NCBI GenBank assembly: GCA_018806985.1
Contig: JADANN010000262.1
Span: 102,707 to 166,706 of the forward strand
Direction: 5' to 3'
Source: Angiostrongylus vasorum
Taxonomy: Eukaryota; Nematoda; Chromadorea; Rhabditida; Metastrongylidae
DNA length: 64,000 nt
Shown here: one piece after another, positions 35,075-46,300 of the stretch
Numbering within the stretch: the stretch's first letter is position 1
How the letters are laid out: each line of letters starts with the position of its first letter
Made by a program: the position numbers and the translations under genes
Notes under the pieces: generated by a model
Told to the model about the DNA's origin: nothing
What the model saw: the letters and a program-made list of their open reading frames with translations, nothing else
Database searches by the model: none

Positions 35075-35455
35075 TTTCAAACGGCCAATTTCCGTTTTGT
35101 GTGACCCGTCTTTCACACCTACTGTGTGGATTCCAGCACTTCTCGTATTTGATCCGTTTCTTAGCAATCATCATCCACAAAGCTCTTCCAGCTTCTCACG
35201 TGTGACTTCCGTTGGTGCTTGAGGATCTTCCTTTCAACATGAATGTCGTTGTATGCAGGTTGAGTCGATCCTCCCTGGAGTTCTGAGACAACTGGGCTAA
35301 AGCGTTCCCATTCAGATTGGAGACAGAAAACTTTTAGACATGCCCAGTAGCATTTCCCCAATTCCGGATTGATGAGGAGAAGCCTGGTGAGTTTGGAACA
35401 GGATCGAACCAATATCGTGGTCGTGATGGCTGGAATGACTACAACTGTGCTACGC
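35075..35455 (-). repeat. SINE family B, full-length copy
   Basis: CACACCTACTGTGTGGATTC tail end, ATCATCCACAAAGCTCTTCC, GTTGAGTCGATCCTCCCTGG middle and a head with GGATCGAACCAATATCGTGG. Confidence 0.8.
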
Positions 35456-35824
35456 GTCCACTCGAATAGCCATTTGTGACAATGAAATGCTAAACAGCAA
35501 GTACGCCAAGCAGTACTATCACGTTTTTATACTGGAACTGATTGATCGACCATCACTTGATATTGATAATTGGCATTCCAGAGCTGTTCGTTTGAGAGTT
35601 CGTAGATAATCAATCAACAGCTATAGATGTGACTGCGGAGGTTTTGTGCTCACTAAACGCGCAGACTGATTTCCATTCCAGATTCATTTTCCACATTCAT
35701 ATTACATCATTCTAGTTGAAAGTTTTGAAAAGTAGGAAAGAGTGCGTCATCTGAAAGGTCATTCGTTTTTTCACATTTTCTCTCCACGGTTGTTCTTACA
35801 ATATTCACATTTTTTTCTCAAGCA

Positions 35825-35875
35825 GACAACAATGCCGAGGTCAGTAGAAAGTCGGTCCTGGGAATCCCATACTTT
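35825..35875. repeat. Family D terminal fragment
   Basis: AATGCCGAGGTCAGTAGAAAG followed by TCGGTCCTGGGA is the family D end with nothing else attached. Confidence 0.5.
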
Positions 35876-36347
35876 TTTCATGTGGTGACCCTTCACATTT
35901 CTTACGACGATATCCTTCTCTATGATAAGGTTTCTACCCAAAGACCTAGGTACATAAATGACGATGTATAGACTTATCCAATGCAGTCAATCGGAAGCTG
36001 CCTATCCTTGATCATCAAAAAACCACTGAATTCAGGGATATTGATTTCTTAAAGGCTTTCCAGACACGATCTCATCGATATCTTAACCGAAATCCTCCTG
36101 GAATGTCAACAGATTCTCACTGAGCAGACGACAATTGTAGAGTTTTGTTTTGTTCGAACACATCGAGCGACATTTCATTGCAGACGTCGTATTGAAGAAT
36201 GTTTGAGTCATTCTAATCTCGATCATTGATATGTAGAGTCATTTTTTTCCTTTTTGTCTTTTTTTTCATAATTGAGTCATTCTTGGAATTTGCGACCAGC
36301 TAAACCTATGTTCAATAGTTTCTCAGCAATGCTGAAAAGTCATCGAA

Positions 36348-36620
36348 AATGGCACCTGTGGAGCAGTGGTTGGAGGCGCCACTGCGACACAGACGTGGGA
36401 TCGATTCGCGCGCCCATGGCCCACCAAACTTTCCATCCCTCCGGGTTCGGTAAATTGGTACCAGACTTGCCTGGGAGGATAGCAGCACTGGTTCGATACA
36501 TCGGTTGACCACTGCGAGTCATTGTAAAAGCCAGATATGCATTCAATCAGCTCCAGCGATGCTTAATGAGGTCGAATGAATGGCGCATCCTTCAGGGGAT
36601 TGACCAACGCCGAGAGATTT
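36348..36620 (+). repeat. SINE family A, full-length copy
   Basis: Head GAGCAGTGGTTGGAGGCGCC, B-box-like GGGATCGATTCG, core AAATTGGTACCAGACTTGCC, and a tail ending in TTTATCCTTTATCCTTTT, a short tandem 3' end. Confidence 0.88.
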
Positions 36621-36774
36621 ATCCTTTATCCTTTTACTGAAAAGTTACTATGCAGGTAGTTTCTATGAAGTACACCTACTTAGTTATAACCCCCTACTCA
36701 TTCTTTCGAAACCAGTTATAGGAAGGCTTAGACCAAGGAATTAGTGCATTAAAACAAAAAAAAAGGTAAAACAA

Positions 36775-37060
36775 AGGATAAAGGATAAAGCTCTCGGCGT
36801 TGATCAATCCCTGAGGGATGCGCCATTCAGTCGACTTCATTAAGCATCGTTGGAGGTGATTAAATGCATATCTGGCTTTTATAATGACTCGCAGTGGCCT
36901 ACCAGTGTATCGAACCAGTGCTGCTATCCTCCCAGACAAGTCCGGTACCAATCTGCGGACCTCGGAGGAATGGAAGGGTTGATGGGCCATGGGCGTGGGG
37001 ATCGATTCCATGTATGTGTCGTAGTAACGCCACCAACCACTGCGCCACAAAAAAGAAATG
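36775..37060 (-). repeat. SINE family A, full-length copy, inverted to its neighbour
   Basis: AAAGGATAAAGGATAAAGC is the inverted tail repeat; the core lies at 36930-36960 and the head ends near 37050 (AACCACTGCGCCAC). It forms an inverted pair with the copy 155 bp away. Confidence 0.88.
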
Positions 37061-37091
37061 TCTTTCACAAGTGATCGTCTCAAATGCTTAG

Positions 37092-37146
37092 CATAAAGCT
37101 AAGCCTAAGCTTAAGCCTAAGCCTAAGCCTAAACCTAAACCTTATT
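37092..37146. repeat. Interstitial nematode telomere-type repeat (GCCTAA)n
   Basis: AAGCCTAAGCCTAAGCCTAA is the complement of the nematode telomere unit TTAGGC. About seven units, some with C lost or A added (CCTAAA), lie between a SINE and unique sequence. Confidence 0.85.
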
Positions 37147-37644
37147 GTATTCTGAGTACTCTGCTTACCAAATGGTTTAGTGATGGTTTGACAGAGAATA
37201 CTTTCTAATGAATCCTTTTACTTGTTGGTAGATCGTATTTAGCACTCTTAAATCGTAATAATTATACAAAATGTCGAAGAGAAAACATTTTATGATGAAA
37301 GTTCAATGCAGGCGGTTTCATCAGAGCTCAGATTGTTAATTGGAGCGCGTTTACTACACCGTCTTGGCATTTCTTCTCATCAGCGGGACGTTTCCGCATC
37401 GTGTTATCCAAGTTTTCTTCCACAGAACTGTTGTCATGTAGCGACCTTTCTTCCTTCCTCGTATTCCTTTCCTTTTGTCTTCTGTACAGCTCTTGTTGTT
37501 GATTTGTTTTGTCCATACCGAAAACTCAACAACTAGGTGCAATACCGTGAAGAAGAAAGAACGATTTTATACTTTGCAGGTCGACTCTGAAGTGGTGTAT
37601 GATGAATGAGATGTATGTAGATGTCCGAGAAGAACTTATGAAGA

Positions 37645-37925
37645 TACCAGTGAGCTGGCGCAGTGGTTGGAGGCGCCACTGCGATGCAGACGTGGGGTCG
37701 ACTCGCGTGCCCATGGCCTACCAAACTTCCCACCCCTCCGGGCTCGGCAGATTGGTACCAGACTTGTCTGGGAAGATAGCAGGACTGGCTCGATACATCA
37801 ATGGGCCATCGCGAGTCATTGTAAAGGCCAGCCAGATATGAATTCGTTCACCTCCAACGATGCTTAATGAAGTCGAATGCATGACGCATCCCTCAGGGAT
37901 TGATCAACGCCGAGAGCTTTACGCT
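37645..37925 (+). repeat. SINE family A, full-length copy with the best A-box
   Basis: A-box TGGCGCAGTGG at 37656-37666 fits the RNA polymerase III consensus. GGGTCGACTC at 37695-37704 is a B-box lacking one T. The core and the TCAACGCCGAGAGC tail follow. Confidence 0.88.
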
Positions 37926-38380
37926 TTTATTTTTTACCGCATAACTGCCACGAGAGTGGTTTTCCACCTCAATCTTCAGATTAGGTGTTTGAGAGTGCTC
38001 CTGAATAGTTCTGGAATGTTGATGTCACGATACTTGCGGAGCCGTTCTGCTTACATTGATGATGTCGTAGATATGAAGTTGTTGTACATGTCATAATGAA
38101 TCCTTATCTACTAAACAGGGATTTGCAGTTGTTCAAGACCGTTCTGATGGTCATCTCCGTCTCAGTGGAACACTGAAGAATAAAGTGAATAGTTAAAACT
38201 ATAGTTATAGATGTATACAGCTCTTTTTCTTGCAGGTCTTTTGAAGGAGCTTTAGCAGATTTTGGCTTTTATGTTACTTCGTCGGTACAAGTTCTATCCT
38301 TAAGTGTCTTTGTAGTTGACGTTGCTTTAGGTTTTCCTATTTTACACTTATTTTACTCTCGTCCTGTTCATAATTTCGAT

Positions 38381-38391
38381 CTCAGGTTAAA
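38381..38391 (+). promoter_or_regulatory. Candidate spliced-leader acceptor of the calumenin gene
   Basis: A pyrimidine-containing stretch ending ATCTCAG (AG at 38384-38385) is followed by GTTAAA and the ATG. No upstream coding exon is needed, because the signal peptide begins at this ATG. In nematodes such an acceptor just before the start codon usually receives the SL1 leader. A short non-coding first exon is the alternative. Confidence 0.5.
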
Positions 38392-40280
38392 ATGGTCAGG
38401 GTTCTGATATTGTTGCTTCCGCTGGTGATTTGTGAGAAAGAACGTGAATCAGACGGTGCTGCTGCTCGAATCCTTCGTCATCAGGGAACAGGCGAAGATA
38501 GTCACCATGCTGATCACCAAGCCGTACTTGGTATGTCTTCCTTGTTAACGTTTTATTTACTGCCTATTACATTTTTTTTCACGGCAGGGTATTATGTGTG
38601 ATACAACCACAGTGATGCTGAGATATTTGCAAAACTCTGGACCACAGGTGTGGGCGGTGGGGAACAAAAGTGGTATTACCCTTTCCGGGGTTAACGCGTT
38701 CACTACCACACCTTACGGATCCTTCGTTTCGCCTGTCTCTCAGTCTTCCTTTTATTGAATTTTTCGCTAGAATCTAGTGATCTTGAAACTTCTTGTCAGG
38801 GGTAAGTGTTGATACATGATATGACTTATGTAGGCTCACGCAAAACTGCTGACGAGTTCGATGAGATGCCTGTTGAGGAGTCGAAGAAACGATTGGAAGT
38901 TCTAGCTCGTAAAATGGATGTGAATGGTGATGGTTTTGTGGGTGAGTGAGAGGATTTCGAGTGTTCGAAATACAGCTTCTTGCAGAATTCATTTTGAAGA
39001 AGTTTGTTTTGTAATTCCCAGGACCAACTTTCTGCTAACCTCGGCAGTGATCAGTAATTCGCTGTTTTTTTTAAGAAGCACATACGAAGTTGTTATAACA
39101 CTCTTTATTCACAAAAAACTTACTTTTCGGAGAATTTCGCCTTTTTCCGGGCCGCTTTCTGTGTGTCTTTCACTGAGTATTCCATATGGAGATCATTGAA
39201 AGCGGCTCTGAAGAAGGCGAAATCGGTCGAAACGTCAGCTTTTATGAATACCTACTTACATGAATACTTGGTTGGTCCGTCCTCATTGGTTATGCAGGCC
39301 CCAGAATGATATTCATTTTTTCGGAATTTGACTGGTATAGCCGTTGTGGTTCCTTGAAGACCCAAGGTCAGCCTACCCATAGTCTGCCCCTAAGTCGTCA
39401 CCACCACAAACAATCGCCGCCCTTGTGGATCGGAGGGAGATTTGCCACGATGCGACTAGTTTGATACTAGGACGGTGGTGGATCCTGTTATTGGTTTACT
39501 CTTCGCTGAGCTTCCTGATGGAAACGCCGGACTCCTTAGCTCGAGGGACCGTGCTGTGGTGGTGAATCCCTCCGCTGTACATCGCAGCCCCGACACCCAG
39601 AAGCACCTCCCAGCCACGACGAGGTGTTAAACCATCAAGAAGCTTTTGTGGATAAAGAGTGGAGTAACAACCACGTGTGTGCTCATCAAGGAAACGGCTT
39701 TTCTTTGTTTTTTAATGGACCTCCGATGTTTAGTGTACCTAGAGTTGTTGGAGGAACAGATATTCATAGAACCAACTCAATGTTTGTGAAGCAAATTAGT
39801 TTTTGCTTAAAGAACATATGTTCACTAAATGCACTTTGGCGTTAGAGGGGTTCTTTGCTTTTCTTCTCAATGCAGACGTTTTTCATTTCTGATACGAGCG
39901 AGATTCTGATCGGAGATTTACTTTTTATCGCCTCATCACAATTCTCCGTTCAATGGGACTTTCACTTCAATAGCCTTACGCATTCCTGAGTGATGTTTTT
40001 CATTCAGTTTTGCGTCGTTCTTTGTAAGAACGGTTGAGGAATGGTAATTAAAAACAAACGATATTAGAACGTGACCTGTACCATTCATCACTTATTTGAT
40101 GCTAGGTGAGGCATGAGGCATTAGGCAGAGAGTATTTCTATGAAAGCTCAAGAGTTAAACTTTGTTTCTGCTGCATTTATGGCCGTCATCTATAGAAACA
40201 ACACCATTTTTTCATTGATCAGGGAGCTACTTTTTTTCGTCTCAATCGTATAATATTTTCTATTACTATAATCATTATAC

Positions 40281-40320
<40 letters not shown>

Positions 40321-43300
40321 TCTTCCTTCATACAAAACACCCGATCAGAGGATAGTCGCAACATATCGCAGTATACAGACACTGCTCTACTGGATACAAG
40401 ACCTTGACCGACGTAAATGTCGTGTGGCGAGTGGTTGGAGGCGCCACTGCGACAAACACGTGGAATCGATCCCCCACTCCCAGGACCCACAGAGCCTTCC
40501 ATCCCTCCGTGGTCGGCAAATTGGTACCAGACTTACCTGAGAGGAAAGCAGCACTGGTTCGATACATCGGTAGACCACCGCGAGTCATTGTAAGGGCCAG
40601 ATATGCATCCAATCACCTCCAACGATGCTTAATTAAGTCGAATGCATGTCGCATCCCTCAGGGATTGATCAACGCCGAGAGTTTTATCCTTTCTTTATAA
40701 TCATTATAGGCTAGGGATGGCTCAGTGTACTGATACTCTTCACTACACATATGACCCAGCCTACCCAGACGCTGCTTCGACCCCCACTCCAGGCCATTAC
40801 GGCCTGTCATCCTTCCTAGTTTGGGAAATTGGTACCACACCAGTCCTAGAGAAGCTGACTACCTTTTATCCACGCAGGAACGCCCCAGTACGGCTATCTC
40901 AGGATTATTGGGAGCTGAATTTATTAGCGTTCAACGACATTCGTGACGAAGAGGAAAAGAAGATTCCTCAAGTAGGAGCCGAAGCCATACCCAGAGAAAG
41001 AAGTGCTGGGTTCCGTAAAACGTGTTACATGTGATGTCGGGCAATGCATAATTAATGATAATATTAATAACAACAATAATGACCATAATAATAGTAATAG
41101 TAGTAGTGACAGTAGTAATAATAATCACAACTTTGCTGAGATGTTTGCAAAACTCCGGACCGCAGGTGTCTGCGGTGGGGGAACGAACGGACAGGCGAAA
41201 CAGAAGGAACCACATAGTGTGGTTGTGAATGCGTTAGCCCCTGGAAAGGGTAATAGCGCGTTCGTTCCCCACCGCAGACACCTACGGTCCCGAGTTTTGC
41301 AAATCTCTCAGCAATGTTGTGGTTGTATTTCGCTTAATACCCTGCCGTAAAAACTGTAGTAGGCAGAAAATAAAAAAATAAAGCATTAATAATAGTGATA
41401 ATAATAACAATAGTAATAATAATAGATTTATGTGGGGCGCGTGTAGCGCAGTGGTCGTAGGAGCCCTGCATTACACATGGGATCGATTCTCGCGCCCCGG
41501 GTCCTCCAAACTCTCCATCCCCCCATCTTTCCGATGTCGGAAAATTGGTACCATACTTGTCTGGGAGGATAGCTGCACTGGCTTGATACATTCGTAGGTC
41601 ACCGCAAGTCATTGTAAAGGTCAGGTACGCATTCAGTCACCTCAACAATGCTTAATGAAGGTGGATTCAAAGCGTATCCTTCAGGGATTGAGCATTGCCG
41701 AGAGGTTTTTAGCTCTTACAGTTAATGTGCCGATTTATGCGGACTCGAAAAACACAGTCCATGTTTGGGTCGAGGGTCGATCATTAACGATCATGTTCTA
41801 TTGTTGTGGTCGTCCTGTGAATGGTGACGTTTACGAATATTTTCCTCAGCTGCATTTATCGCTCGTTGACGTGTTCAACAAACATGTTCACCAATTAATC
41901 CAGGGATGGCTTTCTCGCTGTTGGGATCTATTCTAAGTTTCTCCTCTTCTACCACTCTTAACTGTTATTATCACATGACCTGCCCATATATGTTTGACTT
42001 TCGATGTTTCATTGAAGCATTTTGGGCATAACTCGACCACAAGGTGTTTGTATGGCATATTTTTGGGAACTACAGTTCTCAAAAACGTTCTGCAAGTGAT
42101 GCATGGAGTAGTTGAAATGTCAGTCCATGTTTCACCTGCATAGTAGACGTTGATAGGATTCCTGATTTAAACAGGTAAGGACGGCGTTCTGAGTCTGTCA
42201 GGTGGCACCTTTGAGAATCTCGGAGGTGGTCAGCGCTGCTTTTCGACATTTGTCCAACACCACTTCGATCTGGTCTTCGATGACTAGTGAACACTGCAGA
42301 TACACAGATTGTGCTCTGTGTAGTCAAAGAACCGTCCGTGTTCCATCACACTGTTTTTTTATGCACTGAGTTTTTTCTCCAAGTTTGTGTGCAATATTAT
42401 TTTTCCCCTAACTCGTTGAGCTCTTTGAGCGTCGCCTCGACTTCATGGTACTCAAAAAAGATGTCTTCAGTAAGACATTCGCTCCTTGGTCAACGGGCAC
42501 TAGTGGAGTGGCATTAGTTTCGTTGCTATCGAATGCTCCTTCATAGTCGATAAAGCTTAGAAAAAGTAAGAGTCAGGTACTATTCTATGGTTTTTATGAT
42601 GCTAGCCGCCATTTTTGTTGCTGAACAGATCTCCTATCGAAATCCTGAGTTCTGAGCTAGTTTACTGTTCATTCAATGTTTTTTGATATACAACGAAGTC
42701 GTCGTGAAATTTCGAAGATCGCGGGCATTGTTCGTGGGCATGAATATTTTACTGCATATTTTATTATCAACGGTGCAAGAAATGTGGTTCATAGTTTATA
42801 CGCAAAGTAGTATGCAAGTATAAGTATACAAATACATAATACAAATATCATCTGTGTTGTTTTCCAGCTTCGAGGCCGTCGTCCTTCCGTGCTTTGGCTA
42901 GCAGTTCGAATTTCACATAGAAGGGATAGGATTGGTGCTTCCTCCGTAGGGATTTTACGTTCTGCTACGGTGATTATAGAAAGCAAAAAAACCTAGGGTA
43001 GAGCTACTCCGTTATCAATTCCACGGCCTTGTGCGCGGAGGTGATGGTCACTCTGTCTTTATTCAGAAGTATGAATAATGAGAATATTCGCCAAACTCCC
43101 GTTGACATTTTTCTAGAATAGTTCTTTTTTGAGCTGTCTTCTAACAATTTTCTTTCTGGTTTCGTAGTTGTGCAACTTCCAGCATGAATTTTCTGCATCT
43201 TACGTCTACTGGCTAGGTTAGTTGTGTTGTTTGCTGATCTAATTGCAGTTCCTATCCTTGCTGGTAATACCTATGTGGTAGTGTAGATGCGCTCCAGACA

Positions 43301-46300
43301 TTTTGATTGAAAAGTTGGGGCATATTCGCCGTTTAGATTTCTGCTCTTTAGAAGACTTTATCCCTTTTTATCCCACTTTGATCCTATCCGAAATATTCTC
43401 CTATTACACCATCTGTTTTTTTCCTTCCCTGAACGGTGATAGTTCATCTTCATCTTGTGGCTGAATCGGATGTTCACGAGGAGAAGAAAACGATAGGTGG
43501 AAAGAAGAGCGGTAGAGTGAAACTACGACAGTGTCTAGAACGTGCCTTTTTCTGTTGGTGACAATGTTCGGAATAATGCCATAGGATCTAATAGTTAATG
43601 TTATCTAAGGCCAATAAGAGAGCATAAAAATTGACGTCAGAAGAGATTATCATGGAGTTGTGGGAGCAAAGTCAGAAGCAGTCTCTCTTGCATATTGTGG
43701 ATGTATCGTTTTGATATGATGCGGTTCCACTGAATGGTCATTCTCATCTCGTCATCACAGCTAGTCAGTGGGCCTTTTGTCTGTTGGCAAATGGCCTATC
43801 AGCTTGCGACTGGATGTTTTTTTTGGACGGTAGCAATTAAAGTGCCTAGACAGGTGACTGGTCGAACGCTATATAAGAAGTCTTTCCGAACAAGTACTTT
43901 CACAACACAGTCAAGCGAAGTGTATAGCCTTTGACTAAGTAGCATTAACTAAGTAGCTTTGTAGCTCAGTTTCGAATGGGGACTTTGGGAAAAAAACGTC
44001 GAGATTCTAATCATTCTTGCAAACTCAGGAAAGCTTTATGTTCTTTACGAGCCGGTCTCGAGTAGAATCTATAGGATACATCTTCGTATGATTGATTATT
44101 GCTATTGATTTTACACTTCTGCTTTGGCTGTTTTCAAACTCTTCTCTGGTGTTGGTGATATGGGATGAATTGCTGTAATTATTTGTCACCACTTCTTTAT
44201 CTTCGTTTCACTACATTCCATTCTTTCCGAATTTCTTACGAATTTTTAATCCCTTTTAAGTTCTCCAGTGCTCCTGCTGTTTGTTTTCCTTCCTTCATTT
44301 TATGTCTTTGTGAAGTTGTACTATCTTGTATATTTATTTCGACAAATTGGTTAGAAAGTGATTCCATAGAAGTGGTGGTATCGTTAGCTTTATAGACGAC
44401 TTCGTTTAGATGAGCCCGAATTGACTAGTTGGGTAGAGCGATCGATGGTGTCATTGGACAATGAAGAAGTCACTGAACGACTGACTGAAATGGATACAGA
44501 TGGCGATAAAATGGTGCGAAAATCTTGTTTTCATTTGTGTTTTCTCGTTAAGAAGCGTTGCTAAGCAAAATGTACCAAATTTTCGAGCGGTATTGCCTTA
44601 CAAAAGGGCGCGTGTGAAGCAGTAGTCGGAGGAGCTCTGCAATACACATGGGATCGTTCCCCGCTCCCGTGGCGCACCCGACTCGCCGTCCCTCTGGGGT
44701 CGGCAAATTGGCACCAGATTCGTCTGGGAGGATAGCAGCACTGGCTTGATACATCCATATACTACGCGACTCATTGTAAAGGCCAGATATGCATTCAATC
44801 ACCTCCAATGATGCTAAGTGAAGTCGAATGCATGACGCATCCCCTGAGGGATTGATCAACGCCAAGAGCTTTATATTTTTGTCCTTTTATTGATCTACAA
44901 TCGGGTCGAAGAAATTTTAATTTGCACCGGTCTTTTGATGGCATGGACTTCTAATAGTGACTTGTTTTTCTGTTTAATGGAAATGCCAGTACGTATTCTT
45001 TTTTTCACTAGATAGTTCAATCGTTCAGGTGTCGTGGAAAGAGTACTTAGCGGATTCGTTTCCTGATCGAGACATCAAGGATCTTGATGCTGATGATAAG
45101 AAGTTAATGAACGAAGACGAGTTATACTTTAAAGGTTATCGGTCGTCTTCTTGATTTCCACTTCACAACTAAATGGCCGTATCTTCACCTTTGCATGGAT
45201 CAACTTAAATTTACTTTATTACTTTATTATTATTATATTATATTTATTATTATTACTTACTTTATTAAAGCTCAACTTGTTCCACATGTGGCACTTTCCA
45301 ATTTTCTTACAGCTGCCGATTTGGATGGTGACGGTAAACTGAATGTGGAGGAGTTGAGTGCTTTTTTGAATCCGGAGAATTACAAACATATGCACAAGAC
45401 ATTGGTCGAGGTTAGAATTGTTCATTAGTACCAAATATAATATGGAGACTATGGTGTAAGGCTCTTTATCCAATTTATGCGTAGGAGTGATAGTAATTCT
45501 GGGAATTTCGTTAAGTGCAAATACTTCTCCGCTATTTTCCATACCTTATTTCCAACGAATTTCAAGTGGACTGCAGCAATTTCATCTACCTTATGGAGTC
45601 GAACTATAATGATTTGTTCAGATAACGATGTCGGAAAAGGATCTGAACAAAGATGGCGCGATCGATTTGAAAGAATTTCTTGGTGAAATGGCTGATAATG
45701 ATCATAGCGAATGGCACGCCGTTGAGTCGAATAGGCACGTTTTGTCCTTGTTCAGGAAATGTATTCGTGAAACAGTTGGAAAAGTATCAAAGAGAATATT
45801 TTAAAAGTCGAGAAAGGTTCATGCATTCATATGATCTACTACCTTTTAAGAGAAATGCACCTAGTTGTTTGGTCTCATACTTCCCTCTATCCCTCTCGCT
45901 TTCTAAGACCTTCTTGTTAAGCTTGCTCTCTTATGTTTGGTGTTTTTGTGTAAACTGTTAATGAGCTGAGAAGTAACAAGCGTTTCTTGTTCTTCGTAGG
46001 TGGTTTTGCTGCGAGTCAGTTGGAATAGGACGTGTTAAAAGTTTGTCTAACAAATACGGAGGTGTTTTGTTGAGTTAAAAAACTTACTCTGAACCTTGAG
46101 GGTGTAGGCGATTTCGAGTTTCTGTCGCGACTTCGTCGGTGCGGTGATGTGTCATAGAAGTTTGAACGAATTCCATACCAAATGCTAATAATGATGGTTG
46201 ATTGTGCGAATTGCTTACAGCCTAAGTGCATGTTGGAGTTTCTTAGGGAAGAAGGAGAAAATTCTTAACAACGAGGAGCAATATTAGAGGGAATAGGAAG

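Noticed and set aside
36272..37091. ORFs of 65-129 codons on both strands
   Set aside because: They lie in SINE copies; the same peptides recur at 37.6, 40.4, 47.6 and 61.3 kb in different frames.
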